The notes: generated by a model not told the origin, from the sequence alone. 47,553 nucleotides of DNA from Sphingobacterium rhinopitheci (GCF_022627575.1 NZ_JADEYQ010000018.1:1-47553), one strand, 5' to 3'. Positions 25,230 to 34,322 are shown, counted from the stretch's first letter. Made by a program: numbers and translations.

Positions 25230-26081
25230 TTGAAAAATCTTAAAATAGCTATCCAGAAATCGGGTAGATTAAACGAAAAATCAGTTCAGCTTCTTAAAAA
25301 CTGTGGCTTAGACTTTGAAAATTATAAAAGCTCATTAATCACTACTGTAGCAAATTTCAACTTGGAGATTTTATTTCTTCGCGATGATGATATTCCTGGG
25401 TATGTAGAACAAGGTATTGCAGATTTGGGTATTGTAGGCGAAAATGTTATTGATGAAACAGCATCTAAAGTAAATTATTTACAGCGATTAGGTTTTGGTA
25501 AATGCATGTTGAAATTGGCCGTTCCTAGAGATTCAGCAATTGAAGATATAAAAGATTTAAACGGTAAATCTATAGCTACATCCTACCCTGTTATTTTAAA
25601 ATCATTCCTAGACGAATATAAGATTACGGCAGATATACAGACGATTTCAGGCTCTGTGGAGATTGCTCCAGGATTGGGTTTGAGCGATGCCATATGTGAC
25701 ATCGTTTCTACGGGAGGCACGTTAAAAAGCAATGGCTTAAAGCCTTTTGCTGACGTTCGTAAGTCTGAGGCCATATTAATAGGTCGTGATGGCCTAGAAG
25801 AGAATGAGATCTTAAACGAATTGTTGCAACGCGTTCAGTCGGTATTGCGTGCTAAAGAAACCAAATACGTAGTATTGAATGTTGAAAAAGCGAATCTTCC
25901 AAAAATTACGGAATTGCTAAGTGGTGTCAAAAGCCCTACTGTAGTACCATTGGCCGAAGAAGGCTGGGTTGCTGTACACACTGTCATTTCGGAAGATGAT
26001 TTTTGGGGTAAAATAAATAAATTAAAATCAGCAGGCGCACAAGGAATAGTTGTGATGCCTATAGAGAAGATTATTTTGTAA
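25230..26081 (+). CDS. hisG: ATP phosphoribosyltransferase (HisG, long form)
   Basis: This 283-residue enzyme catalyses the first step of histidine synthesis, joining ATP and PRPP. The start is TTG at 25230, giving (M)KNLKIAIQKSGRL, which matches the family N-terminus; no ATG lies at a better position. Visible features are FLRDDDIPGYVEQGIADLGIVG in the catalytic part and the PRPP-binding region AICDIVSTGGTLKSNGL. The C-terminal ACT-like regulatory domain (about 205-283, KYVVLNVEKANLPKITELL, then GWVAVHTVI) marks the long, histidine-inhibited form that works without HisZ. It overlaps hisD by one base (TAATG). A leader peptide upstream suggests attenuation in addition to feedback control. Confidence 0.95.
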   Translation: MKNLKIAIQKSGRLNEKSVQLLKNCGLDFENYKSSLITTVANFNLEILFLRDDDIPGYVEQGIADLGIVGENVIDETASKVNYLQRLGFGKCMLKLAVPRDSAIEDIKDLNGKSIATSYPVILKSFLDEYKITADIQTISGSVEIAPGLGLSDAICDIVSTGGTLKSNGLKPFADVRKSEAILIGRDGLEENEILNELLQRVQSVLRAKETKYVVLNVEKANLPKITELLSGVKSPTVVPLAEEGWVAVHTVISEDDFWGKINKLKSAGAQGIVVMPIEKIIL

Positions 26082-27382
26082 TGCTAACATCGTATCTATA
26101 TAAAGATTTATCGAAGGCAGATATCCAAAAGCTGATCACGCGCAATGCAGATCCTAGCCATTCTATCCAAGAAGTAGTGACAGGTATATTGGATAATGTA
26201 ATTGCGAATGGGGATCAAGCATTGAAGGATTATGCCGCAAAATTCGACCAGGTAAATCTGGATAAATTATACCTTGAAAAAGAAGAAATCGAAGCTTTAG
26301 CTTCTACTATTTCAAGAGAGCAGCAACGTGCTTTGGAGATCGCTTTCCAAAATATACACAAGTTCCATAGTACGCAATTGCGTAGAGAGCGTGTCACCGA
26401 AACTATGCCGGGTGTAAAATGCTGGAGGGAAGTACGTCCTATTGAAAAAGTAGGTTTGTATATCCCTGGAGGCACTGCTGTGCTACCTTCTACTCTGTTG
26501 ATGCTTGGTGTTCCTGCACGAATTGCGGGTAGCAAAGAGATTGTTGTTTGTTCTCCTCCGCAGAAAGACGGTAAGATTAATGGCTTTGTAGCCTACTGTT
26601 TAGTTTTATTAAAAATAGAACGTATCTATTTAGTTGGTGGTGCACAAGCTGTCGCTGCTATGGCATTTGGAACAGAATCCATCCCTAAAGTAGATAAAAT
26701 ATTTGGCCCCGGAAATCAATTCGTGACCAAAGCCAAAAGCATGATTCAAAGCCTTACAAATGTAAGTATTGACATGCCTGCTGGCCCTTCGGAGGTATTA
26801 GTACTTGCCGAAGAGTCTGCTAATCCTGCTTTTGTGGCTGCCGATCTATTGGCACAAGCAGAGCATGGTGCAGATAGTCAGGCTGTATTAGTAGCGCTCA
26901 GTCAAGATTTTGTAGACCGTGTGAATGTAGCATTGGCAGAACAAGTAGAATTATTGCCGCGCAAAGATATTGCTATTAAAGCTATTAGCAATTCATACGC
27001 TATCATTGCGGCGGATATTCAAGAGGGCATGCAGTTCTCTAATGAATATGCTCCGGAGCACCTAATAATCGAAGCAGACAATGTAGAGCCTATCACACGA
27101 TTGATACGTAATGCAGGTTCTGTATTTTTAGGGCATTTGACACCTGAAAGCGCTGGCGACTATGCTTCGGGCACCAATCACACCTTGCCGACCTCAGGTT
27201 ACGCTCGTTCGTATTCTGGTGTTTCTGTAGATTCATTTGTTAAGAAAATCACTTTCCAACAAATCAATGAAGAAGGACTAGCACATATTGGTACTACTGT
27301 AGAGATATTGGCAGAACTAGAAGGCTTGCAAGCGCATAAAAATGCGGTTTCAATCCGTAAAAAAGAATTAGGTATAAAATAA
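26081..27382 (+). CDS. hisD: Histidinol dehydrogenase
   Basis: This 433-residue enzyme carries out the last two oxidations from L-histidinol to histidine, using NAD and zinc. Family blocks are clear: VGLYIPGGTAVLPSTLLMLGV, the long KIFGPGNQFVTKAK stretch, DMPAGPSEVLVLAEESANP, the zinc-site QAEHGADSQA region, and the catalytic Glu/His block NEYAPEHL. Then come AGSVFLG, SAGDYASGTNHTLPT and a C-terminal region with SGVSVDSFVKKITFQ. Length is normal. Translation is coupled to hisG. A strong terminator follows 22 bp after the stop, so no further his genes are in this transcript. Confidence 0.97.
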   Translation: MLTSYLYKDLSKADIQKLITRNADPSHSIQEVVTGILDNVIANGDQALKDYAAKFDQVNLDKLYLEKEEIEALASTISREQQRALEIAFQNIHKFHSTQLRRERVTETMPGVKCWREVRPIEKVGLYIPGGTAVLPSTLLMLGVPARIAGSKEIVVCSPPQKDGKINGFVAYCLVLLKIERIYLVGGAQAVAAMAFGTESIPKVDKIFGPGNQFVTKAKSMIQSLTNVSIDMPAGPSEVLVLAEESANPAFVAADLLAQAEHGADSQAVLVALSQDFVDRVNVALAEQVELLPRKDIAIKAISNSYAIIAADIQEGMQFSNEYAPEHLIIEADNVEPITRLIRNAGSVFLGHLTPESAGDYASGTNHTLPTSGYARSYSGVSVDSFVKKITFQQINEEGLAHIGTTVEILAELEGLQAHKNAVSIRKKELGIK

Positions 27383-27404
27383 TAACTTCGGTATTGTTCT
27401 ACCT

Positions 27405-27443
27405 AAAAAAGGGTTAACACTTTATAATGTGTTAACCCTTTTT
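27405..27443. terminator. Strong, probably bidirectional terminator between hisD and pyrF
   Basis: AAAAAGGGTTAACAC (27406-27420) pairs perfectly with GTGTTAACCCTTTTT (27429-27443) across an 8-base loop. Runs of A and T on both sides allow it to end the hisGD transcript and the convergent pyrF transcript. Confidence 0.9.
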
Positions 27444-27486
27444 ACTATATATATAGACCTTATGTCGATTAATAATAGCAGTATTA

Positions 27487-28323
27487 CTACGATATAATAC
27501 CAGCCTTTATTAATTCAGCTTCCATTTCTTGCTGTAATTTGATAGCCTCTTCTCTTGCTTTTTCAGCAAAATCTGTCCCCGAAGAAGCATAAATAATACC
27601 TCGAGTACTATTTACTAATAAGCCACAGTCTTTGTTCATTCCATACTGACACACATCCTGAAGAGAACCTCCTTGTGCCCCTACGCCAGGCACCAACAAA
27701 AAGTGATCCGGTGCATGTTCACGGATTTTTACAAAGCCTTCTCCTCTTGTTGCGCCAACGACATACATAAGGTTGTCCATGGTGCCCCAGGTATTTACTT
27801 TATCGATAACTTCTTCAAAAAGATTTTTGCCAGCAGCATTACTGAAGTTTTGAAAATCTTTAGATCCTTCATTCGAAGTTAAGGCTAATACGATCGCCCA
27901 TTTATTGTCAAAGTCCAAAAATGGGGTGACAGAATCTTTTCCCATATAGGGAGCTATCGTGATGGAGTCAAAACTCATTCCCGAAACCGCTTGATCAAAA
28001 AATGCCTGCGCATACATCTTAGATGTATTGCCTATGTCACCACGTTTGGCATCAGCTATGCTAAAGCAGTTTTTGGGTAGTACTTCCCAAGTCTTGCGCA
28101 AAGTCTCCCATCCTCTTGCGCCGTAGCTTTCGTAGAAAGCAATATTAGGCTTGTAAGCAACACATAAATCTTCTGTCGCTTCAATAATAGCTTTGTTAAA
28201 AGTATAAATCGGATCTTCTTCAGCCAATAGATGCTTAGGTATTTTGGTAATATCTGTATCCAACCCTACGCATAAAAAAGAACGCTTTAGCTTTATCTGT
28301 TCTATTAATTCTTGTCTAGTCAT
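27487..28323 (-). CDS. pyrF: Orotidine 5'-phosphate decarboxylase (type 2)
   Basis: This 278-residue enzyme converts OMP to UMP, the last step of de novo pyrimidine synthesis. The N-terminal [14 protein letters not shown] and the catalytic loop [16 protein letters not shown] (Asp-x-Lys-Arg-Gly-Asp) identify it. [12 protein letters not shown] and [11 protein letters not shown] are phosphate-binding blocks. The size and [10 protein letters not shown] form match the longer subfamily 2 found in Bacteroidota and mycobacteria. It is the last gene of an operon with the thioredoxin-like gene 6 bp upstream. The pyrimidine gene pyrD lies 6 kb away in another unit. Confidence 0.95.
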   Translation of the reverse strand: MTRQELIEQIKLKRSFLCVGLDTDITKIPKHLLAEEDPIYTFNKAIIEATEDLCVAYKPNIAFYESYGARGWETLRKTWEVLPKNCFSIADAKRGDIGNTSKMYAQAFFDQAVSGMSFDSITIAPYMGKDSVTPFLDFDNKWAIVLALTSNEGSKDFQNFSNAAGKNLFEEVIDKVNTWGTMDNLMYVVGATRGEGFVKIREHAPDHFLLVPGVGAQGGSLQDVCQYGMNKDCGLLVNSTRGIIYASSGTDFAEKAREEAIKLQQEMEAELIKAGIIS

Positions 28324-28329
28324 TATTTA

Positions 28330-28920
28330 TTATTGATCAATTAGGCTTTGTATAAAATCTTGCACACCTTTTCCCGAATAGTCATACATACCTTGTTTGC
28401 GTTCGGCTATCATACCATCTTTACCCAATATAACTGTCGTCGGAATAGCATTTTCTAACCAAGATTGAGGGATATTACTATTTGGGTATACAATAGGCAA
28501 GTCTAATTTTTGCTTCGCAATAAACTCATTTGCTCCCGCAATATTATTATCTATCTCAACAATTAAAAATTCAACATTACTGTTGTCTTTAAATTTGTTG
28601 TATAGTACTTGAATAGATGGCATTTCAGCGATACATGGTCCACACCATGTAGCCCAAAAGTTGATAAAAACTACTTTACCCTTTAGGTCTTCTGTGTTAA
28701 TTGTATTTCCAGATTCTGTAATGAAAGAAGCCTTATCAGAAGAGGTGCTATCTACCGGCGTACTCGTCTCTTCCGTAGTATACGCTGGCTGCTCTAATTT
28801 TGGCTGAAAAAAGCCAATTTTCATGAGTTGCTGTTGAAAAAATATACGACTAGTAGGCCATGCTATAAGGGCTACAAGGACAATATATATAAGGTACCTC
28901 CAGTAATTCTTTTTCATCAT
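28330..28920 (-). CDS. Membrane-anchored TlpA/ResA-like thioredoxin-family protein
   Basis: This 196-residue protein has an N-terminal membrane anchor (residues 7-25, YLIYIVLVALIAW) and a Ser/Thr-rich linker (about 45-65). The thioredoxin domain contains VFINFWATWCGPC, with the redox pair Cys93/Cys96, and the cis-proline loop IPTTVILGKDG. TlpA-like proteins reduce or exchange disulfides in the periplasm, for example in cytochrome c maturation or on other clients; the specific client is unknown. Two tandem ATGs open the frame. It lies between rluA-like and pyrF genes with gaps of 12 and 6 bp. Confidence 0.88.
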   Translation of the reverse strand: MMKKNYWRYLIYIVLVALIAWPTSRIFFQQQLMKIGFFQPKLEQPAYTTEETSTPVDSTSSDKASFITESGNTINTEDLKGKVVFINFWATWCGPCIAEMPSIQVLYNKFKDNSNVEFLIVEIDNNIAGANEFIAKQKLDLPIVYPNSNIPQSWLENAIPTTVILGKDGMIAERKQGMYDYSGKGVQDFIQSLIDQ

Positions 28921-28932
28921 AATCGTACAATA

Positions 28933-29676
28933 TTAACTATCAAACTTCTCTAATTGTTTAAGTAAAGTGCCGAAATCTTTAGGATATGCTGCTTCAAAAG
29001 CATATTTCTTTCCATCAATAGTAAATTCAACAGCTTTAGAATGTAATGCAAAGCGCTTCATGATAGGTAATTCTTCTTCATCTTTAGCGAGTGTAAATCC
29101 TCTTCTTTTGATCTGAGAAAGATATACTGGTTTACCTTTGTACATCGCATCACCAACAATAGCAGCGTGCTGTGTAGCTAAGTGAATACGAATCTGGTGC
29201 ATACGTCCTGTGATAGGCTTACACTCTACTAACGTAAAATTTTTGAAAAATTTTAGGCTATTAAAGATGGTCTCCGCAGGTTTACCGTTGGCACGATCTA
29301 TTGTTACGTTCTTATTACCTTGATTTAATATAGGTAAGTTTACATGCAAATCTTCAAATACATGCGTACCTTGTATGATAGCATGGTATGTTTTATTTAC
29401 GCGTCTACGTTCAAATTCTATGGACACTAGACGATAAGTTTCCGGATTCTTGGCAATCAATAAAACGCCTGAAGTATCTTTATCTAAACGATGACATACT
29501 TGAGCGTCTGCGTGGTATTTTTTTGCTAAGCGTAATATATTTACTTCTCCACCTTCACGTTCATCCAAAGATGCTACAAAAGGAGGTTTATTGATAACGA
29601 TAAGGTTATCATCTTCATGGATTATTAGCTCACTGAATTTTGGAAATTTAAATAGACGGTTCTCGTTTTGAATCAT
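28933..29676 (-). CDS. RluA-family RNA pseudouridine synthase
   Basis: This protein is 247 residues from the ATG at 29676. A start seven codons upstream is possible, but it would lie across the promoter box at 29681-29688. The catalytic block VCHRLDKDTSGVLLIAKN (Asp65) and the downstream GRMHQIRIHLA are diagnostic of the RluA/RluC/RluD family, which converts specific uridines in rRNA or tRNA to pseudouridine. No S4 RNA-binding domain precedes the catalytic domain. The exact target cannot be assigned. It is the promoter-proximal gene of the operon with the TlpA-like gene and pyrF. Confidence 0.9.
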   Translation of the reverse strand: MIQNENRLFKFPKFSELIIHEDDNLIVINKPPFVASLDEREGGEVNILRLAKKYHADAQVCHRLDKDTSGVLLIAKNPETYRLVSIEFERRRVNKTYHAIIQGTHVFEDLHVNLPILNQGNKNVTIDRANGKPAETIFNSLKFFKNFTLVECKPITGRMHQIRIHLATQHAAIVGDAMYKGKPVYLSQIKRRGFTLAKDEEELPIMKRFALHSKAVEFTIDGKKYAFEAAYPKDFGTLLKQLEKFDS

Positions 29677-29680
29677 AATG

Positions 29681-29688
29681 CAAAAATA
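29681..29688 (-). promoter_or_regulatory. -7 promoter box directly before the rluA-like gene
   Basis: Minus strand TATTTTTG matches TAnnTTTG and ends only 4 bases before the ATG at 29676. With a usual start site about 6 nt downstream of the box, the mRNA would begin at or next to the start codon. A clear -33 TTTG at the right distance was not found. Confidence 0.45.
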
Positions 29689-29762
29689 GCAAAACAATAT
29701 GACTTAAATATAAATTAAAGCTTTTTACATAAGTAATGGAACTAAAACCTATTTTTAATTAG

Positions 29763-29770
29763 TATTTTTG
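29763..29770 (+). promoter_or_regulatory. -7 promoter box of panB
   Basis: TATTTTTG matches TAnnTTTG and lies 17 bp before the panB ATG. The short leader contains an A-rich stretch ending in AAGGGAA that can serve as a ribosome-binding site. No good -33 element was seen. Confidence 0.45.
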
Positions 29771-29787
29771 CTACAAAAAAAAGGGAA

Positions 29788-30603
29788 ATGTCAGTAAATA
29801 AAATCATAAAGAGAGTGACGACTTCTATCATTAAAGATATGAAGCTGCGTGGTGAGAAAATATCGATGTTGACGGGTTATGATTATTCTATGGCTAAAGC
29901 ATTGGATGAGGCCGGAATAGATATTATATTAGTAGGTGACTCTGCCGCAAATGTATTTGCGGGTTATGAAACTACCTTACCTATTACACTAGACAATATG
30001 ATTTATCATACTTCAGCTGTTGTACGTGGTTCCAAGCGCGCCATGGTTTTAGCAGACTTACCTTTTGGTGAATACCAAGGATCTGTAGACAAAGCCTATG
30101 AAGCAGCAGTACGTATGATGAAAGAGTCTGGTGCGCATGCTTTAAAACTCGAGGGTGGCGAAGAAATCATCGATAACATAAAAAAAATTATCAACGCAGG
30201 TATTCCTGTATGTGGTCACCTAGGATTGACACCTCAGTCCATCAATAAATTTGGTGACTTTGGGGTACGTGCTAAAGAAGAAGCGGAAGCGAATAGGCTC
30301 AAAACAGATGCGCTAGCGCTACAAGAGGCTGGTTGTTTTGCTATAGTATTAGAAAAGATTCCTGCACAACTGGCGGAGGAAGTGTCAAAATCATTAGCAA
30401 TCCCTACTATAGGTATCGGTGCTGGAAATGGTTGCGATGGACAAGTGTTAGTGGTTAACGATATGTTGGGTATGACTAAAGGATTTAAACCTAAATTCTT
30501 ACGCCAATATGCCAATCTGTATGAGCAGATCACAACAGCAGCATCACAGTATATTGCAGATGTAAAAGCTTCTGATTACCCGAATGAAAACGAACAATAC
30601 TAA
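29788..30603 (+). CDS. panB: 3-methyl-2-oxobutanoate hydroxymethyltransferase
   Basis: This 271-residue enzyme makes ketopantoate from ketoisovalerate and methylene-THF, the first step of pantothenate and CoA synthesis. Family blocks are GEKISMLTGYDYSMAKALDE, the metal-binding ILVGDSAANVFAGYETTLPI, LPFGEYQGS, ALKLEGGEE, VCGHLGLTPQS and IPTIGIGAGNGCDGQVLV. Length is normal. It is preceded by a promoter box and followed after 5 bp by a membrane protein gene on the same strand. panC and panD are not in the window. Confidence 0.96.
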   Translation: MSVNKIIKRVTTSIIKDMKLRGEKISMLTGYDYSMAKALDEAGIDIILVGDSAANVFAGYETTLPITLDNMIYHTSAVVRGSKRAMVLADLPFGEYQGSVDKAYEAAVRMMKESGAHALKLEGGEEIIDNIKKIINAGIPVCGHLGLTPQSINKFGDFGVRAKEEAEANRLKTDALALQEAGCFAIVLEKIPAQLAEEVSKSLAIPTIGIGAGNGCDGQVLVVNDMLGMTKGFKPKFLRQYANLYEQITTAASQYIADVKASDYPNENEQY

Positions 30604-30608
30604 ATAAA

Positions 30609-31208
30609 TTGGGAAAGTTATTAATCATTGCACTAATTGTAATTGTGGTATATTATTTTATCGCACAAAAGGTAAGTAAATTTAAGTTTAATAGCTCTTC
30701 AATTCCGCTGTCCAACAGGGAAAATATAGATATTAATATTCCAACATTTATGCTTCAACGTCTTTTCAAAAAGACGTTGATGTCCGTTGGTATAGGCTTT
30801 TTGATCCTTTTTATTATTATTGTCATCGCAAGTAAATTCAAAATAGCCTTACTATTTATTCCTATTTCTTTCTATTTGATCGGTCAATATTTTGTATTTA
30901 GCAATCATATCAAAGCCATCAAAAATCAAAAAATAAACTATAATATCAAAGCGAATACATTGACCGTAAGCACGACAGATGGACCGCGGTCAATTATTAA
31001 TCTTTCTACGGACAATATTACTGTCAAAGAAGTCAAAACAGTACAAAAGAACAATGGTGTATTGATGGGTTATTTTATCCTTTCCAATAAAGTCACCACC
31101 TGCTATCTTCCATACCTATTGGTCGAAAATGCAGAAACAAAACCATTCTTTGATAAGCTTCAGTTATATAAACGCGAAGTAGTAACAAAACTTTTTCCAA
31201 TTATATGA
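30609..31208 (+). CDS. Hypothetical membrane protein co-transcribed with panB
   Basis: This 199-residue frame has a TTG start 5 bp after panB. There is an N-terminal hydrophobic helix (residues 3-19, LLIIALIVIVVYYFIA) and a pair of hydrophobic segments at about 57-97 (VGIGFLILFIIIVIAS, then LLFIPISFYLIGQYFVF). A soluble C-terminal part of about 95 residues is rich in beta-type sequence (ANTLTVSTTDGPRSIINL). The layout resembles small membrane proteins with a PH-like cytoplasmic domain, but I do not recognise the family. The closeness to panB suggests shared transcription, not shared function. Confidence 0.65.
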   Translation: MGKLLIIALIVIVVYYFIAQKVSKFKFNSSSIPLSNRENIDINIPTFMLQRLFKKTLMSVGIGFLILFIIIVIASKFKIALLFIPISFYLIGQYFVFSNHIKAIKNQKINYNIKANTLTVSTTDGPRSIINLSTDNITVKEVKTVQKNNGVLMGYFILSNKVTTCYLPYLLVENAETKPFFDKLQLYKREVVTKLFPII

Positions 31209-31266
31209 GTTATATAGTATAAATTAGCTTTACCAAATTTATCAATAAAGCTTAACTAAAATACAT

Positions 31267-32298
31267 ATGACCAAAGTGATACAGCTACTCCTTTGTACTT
31301 CTATTGTTGCGTTTTCTTGTCAGGAAGGTACAGTACAAGCAAATACAGAGGCACTAACTCAAGATAGTATAAAACAAAATCAAGAAGCCCTATTGAAGGC
31401 TGAAGAAGAACGACAAAAACCTATTACAGCCCAGGACATTAAACTCTCCAAAGCGCTTACATACGACAAACATAGCTTAGAAGATAATTATACGTACAAT
31501 AAAAAAGCTAGGGAATTTCAATGGGATAAAATCAAAGAAAAATTAGCTTACATTGAAAATTTTCAAAAAAATAATAATCATTATGGCGTAATCTCTAATT
31601 ATAAAAATAAAAATGGTGAGGCCCCAACCGTTGCCTCCTTCTCTCGCAATGAATATAAGCGGGTCGCAGATACATTGGGCACAGAGCGATACCAGTCTGT
31701 TCCGTTGTACACCATCGATCACCATCAAACTCCTATTATATATGGTAGAGATGGTTCCCTTGTGAATATACTATCCGATAATAAGGATGGGATGATACGC
31801 GTTCAGGGACTTTCTAATTTTGAAGGCGAATGGGATATCCCCGAACGCTATGTCAAAAGTATTGGAGATACCATATCTTTTAAGCATATCGTCGTTGTAG
31901 ATGTTACCAACCAGAATATTTGTGCGATAGAGCATCTCGGGGATCAATGGATTATAAGAAGTATGAATCCCGCTACTACAGGAAGACACAATCCGCCATA
32001 TGGAATGAAAACACCCGTCGGTATTTTTGTCCTACAGGAGCAAAAACCGAAGATGTTCTACCTAAAGGATGGTACTTCAACGATACAGGGATATGCGCCA
32101 TGGGCAAGTAGATTTACAAATGGTGCCTATATACATGGTGTGCCTACCTCTGACCCCAAAGCACCTATTATTGAATACAGCGCAACCTTAGGAACGATAC
32201 CGCGTTCGCATATGTGCGTACGTAACGCTTCGTCACATTCAAAGTTTATTTATGATTGGACCAAACCATTATCGTCCTTAGTGATTGTCATAGATTAA
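31267..32298 (+). CDS. L,D-transpeptidase (YkuD-fold) lipoprotein or secreted protein
   Basis: This 343-residue protein has an N-terminal signal MTKVIQLLLCTSIVAFSC; the cysteine may be lipidated, though AFSC is a weak lipobox. A charged helical linker follows to about residue 100. The C-terminal YkuD domain contains KTPVGIFVLQEQ, the HGVPT histidine and the cysteine block SHMCVRN. L,D-transpeptidases link peptidoglycan stems at meso-DAP or attach proteins to them. The normal motif is SHGCVR; here Met replaces Gly, while the catalytic Cys, Ser-His and Arg are kept. The next gene has a second transpeptidase-like fold. Confidence 0.8.
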   Translation: MTKVIQLLLCTSIVAFSCQEGTVQANTEALTQDSIKQNQEALLKAEEERQKPITAQDIKLSKALTYDKHSLEDNYTYNKKAREFQWDKIKEKLAYIENFQKNNNHYGVISNYKNKNGEAPTVASFSRNEYKRVADTLGTERYQSVPLYTIDHHQTPIIYGRDGSLVNILSDNKDGMIRVQGLSNFEGEWDIPERYVKSIGDTISFKHIVVVDVTNQNICAIEHLGDQWIIRSMNPATTGRHNPPYGMKTPVGIFVLQEQKPKMFYLKDGTSTIQGYAPWASRFTNGAYIHGVPTSDPKAPIIEYSATLGTIPRSHMCVRNASSHSKFIYDWTKPLSSLVIVID

Positions 32299-32374
32299 GC
32301 ACAATGATAGTTAATTAACATTTCCTTAACATTTTTATAGTCAATGGATAACGACCTTTGTACTTGTTAAATGC

Positions 32375-33169
32375 GTGATAATGAAAAATTTAATAATTAT
32401 AACTTTATTTATAGCCATAGCGGGATTAATTACTTTAAACAGTAAGCCATTGGATTCTATGCCTAAATCTACAGTGAATCCGGTCAAAGAATCCAAACCT
32501 ACAGAAGTAGTTTCTGTTGCTAAATCGCTCTATAAAGACCTAAATCTGGAAGGTATCTTAAAATTTGATGTGTTTGAAAAGGCTTACAATGGTTATGTTT
32601 ATTTAAAACCACAATTTAGAAATTCTGATATTATTACTGTAATAGACTTTTCTTTGCCTTCTACTTCTAAGCGGATGTATGTGATTGATATCACGCAAAA
32701 GAAATTATTGTACCATACTATTGTTTCACACGGCAAAAATAGTGGCGAGCTGTATGCGACGAATTTTTCTAACCGACATGGTTCTCTGCAGAGTTCATTG
32801 GGCTTTTTCATGACAGAAAACACATACCAAGGAAGCAATGGTTATTCTTTAGTACTTAATGGTCTAGAAAAAAATATTAATGATCAAGCCAAGGCTCGCG
32901 CTGTAGTGATACATGGTGCAGACTACTGCAATCAGCGTGTAATACAAAATTTGGGCCGTCTAGGCCGAAGCTATGGTTGCCCTGCTCTTCCTCGCGATCT
33001 TAATGCTCCTATTATAAATACCATCAAAAATGGCACGATGCTATTTATATATGCCGAAGATAAGGGCTATTTGGCCTCTTCTAAAGTATTGAATAGCATA
33101 GAACCTACGATGCTTGCTCAAGGTGCAGAGGTAGATGATTTGCATCAACAAGCTGCTGTAATGGACTAA
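32375..33169 (+). CDS. Murein L,D-transpeptidase catalytic-domain family (YkuD_2) protein
   Basis: This 264-residue protein may start at 32375 or, two codons in, at 32381 (MKNLIIITLFIAIAGLITL), which gives a membrane anchor or signal peptide. The domain contains MYVIDITQKKLLYHTIVSHG, then AVVIHGADYC and the catalytic block GRSYGCPALPRDL with the cysteine after Gly. This is the pattern of the YkuD_2 family common in Bacteroidota. It would act on peptidoglycan in the periplasm. It follows the other transpeptidase-fold gene by 76 bp and precedes a strong terminator, so the two may be paralogous cell-wall enzymes of one unit. Confidence 0.82.
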   Translation: MIMKNLIIITLFIAIAGLITLNSKPLDSMPKSTVNPVKESKPTEVVSVAKSLYKDLNLEGILKFDVFEKAYNGYVYLKPQFRNSDIITVIDFSLPSTSKRMYVIDITQKKLLYHTIVSHGKNSGELYATNFSNRHGSLQSSLGFFMTENTYQGSNGYSLVLNGLEKNINDQAKARAVVIHGADYCNQRVIQNLGRLGRSYGCPALPRDLNAPIINTIKNGTMLFIYAEDKGYLASSKVLNSIEPTMLAQGAEVDDLHQQAAVMD

Positions 33170-33190
33170 TTATATCGTCAATACGTATAT

Positions 33191-33235
33191 ACTAAAAAAG
33201 CTGTGCCTCTTGTTATGAAGCACAGCTTTTTTAGT
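33191..33235. terminator. Strong bidirectional terminator
   Basis: ACTAAAAAAGCTGTGC (33191-33206) pairs perfectly with GCACAGCTTTTTTAGT (33220-33235) around a 13-base loop. A- and T-runs on both sides fit termination of the transpeptidase transcript and the convergent pyrD transcript. Confidence 0.9.
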
Positions 33236-33253
33236 ATTTAACAATTTGATATT

Positions 33254-34279
33254 CTATTTTAATAAACCTTTACAGATGGCACTTACCAATGCAGGCCCTT
33301 CATATATAAATCCGGTATATACCTGGATCAATGATGCTCCTGCGTCTAACTTTTCTATAGCATCCTCTGCCGAATGTATACCACCGACTCCTATTATAGG
33401 GAACGATTTGTTAGACTTTGTAGCCAAGTAGCGAATTACCTCCGTACTACGTTTTGTCAATGGCTTACCACTAACTCCACCCATTTCTTGTACTAAGTTA
33501 GGGTCTGAAGTTAAACCTTCTCTAGAAATAGTGGTATTGGTAGCTATAACACCTGCTATCTTAGTTTCGGTAACTATCTCTACAATATCATCCAATTGAC
33601 TGTCGGTCAAATCTGGCGCTATCTTCAATAAGATGGGCTTAAGAGCGGGCTTCTTTTTATTGAGCTCTTGTAGTGTATTCAATATATGCATTAAAGGACC
33701 TTTCTCTTGCAGGTCACGTAAGCCTGGTGTATTTGGCGAACTTACATTCACTACAAAATAATCTACATAATCATATAAGGCATGAAAACAATAGATATAA
33801 TCGTTTACAGCATCTTCATTGGCTGTAACCTTATTTTTTCCAATATTACCACCTATGATTACACCATCTTTATTTTTTAAATGCTTAAGACGTCCTGCGG
33901 CAACATCAGCTCCTTGGTTATTGAATCCCATGCGATTGATCAATGCTGCGTCAGGCACCAATCTAAACATACGAGGTTTGTCATTGCCAGGCTGTGGCTT
34001 TGGGGTCACTGTACCTATCTCTATAAAGCCAAAGCCAAATTTGGCCATGTCTTCAATATATTCAGCATTTTTATCAAAGCCTGCAGCTAGGCCGACAGGA
34101 TTTTTGAATTTTAGACCGAATACTTCACGCTCCAAGCGTGGGTCCGAAACGGTATAAATAGATTTTAAAAGTGCTTTACTGCCCCAGATTTTAGAAAAGG
34201 TTTTTAATCCACCAGTAACAGTATGGTGCGCCTTTTCAGGGTTCATCGAAAAAAAAATTGGCTTTACTAGTTTGTACAT
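33254..34279 (-). CDS. pyrD: Dihydroorotate dehydrogenase (quinone), class 2
   Basis: This protein is 341 residues from the ATG at 34279. An upstream ATG at 34369 would add 30 residues and overlap the divergent ABC-F gene, and it has no family support. The N-terminal membrane-associating helix typical of class 2 ([18 protein letters not shown]) is present. FMN and substrate blocks are [23 protein letters not shown], the catalytic-serine block [28 protein letters not shown] and the phosphate-binding [14 protein letters not shown]. The enzyme oxidises dihydroorotate to orotate and passes electrons to the quinone pool at the membrane. A promoter box ends 5 bp before this start. Confidence 0.95.
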   Translation of the reverse strand: MYKLVKPIFFSMNPEKAHHTVTGGLKTFSKIWGSKALLKSIYTVSDPRLEREVFGLKFKNPVGLAAGFDKNAEYIEDMAKFGFGFIEIGTVTPKPQPGNDKPRMFRLVPDAALINRMGFNNQGADVAAGRLKHLKNKDGVIIGGNIGKNKVTANEDAVNDYIYCFHALYDYVDYFVVNVSSPNTPGLRDLQEKGPLMHILNTLQELNKKKPALKPILLKIAPDLTDSQLDDIVEIVTETKIAGVIATNTTISREGLTSDPNLVQEMGGVSGKPLTKRSTEVIRYLATKSNKSFPIIGVGGIHSAEDAIEKLDAGASLIQVYTGFIYEGPALVSAICKGLLK

Positions 34280-34284
34280 ATCTA

Positions 34285-34292
34285 CAAAGGTA
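34285..34292 (-). promoter_or_regulatory. -7 promoter box directly before pyrD
   Basis: Minus strand TACCTTTG matches TAnnTTTG and ends 5 bases before the ATG at 34279, so the transcript is likely to start at or within a few bases of the start codon. A matching -33 element is not evident. Confidence 0.45.
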
Positions 34293-34314
34293 GAAAAGAA
34301 GTAGAAATATTCCG

Positions 34315-34322
34315 TACTTTTG
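34315..34322 (+). promoter_or_regulatory. -7 promoter box directly before the ABC-F gene
   Basis: TACTTTTG matches TAnnTTTG and ends 7 bases before the ATG at 34330. It lies 22 bp from the divergent pyrD box, so the two promoters overlap back to back. Confidence 0.45.
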
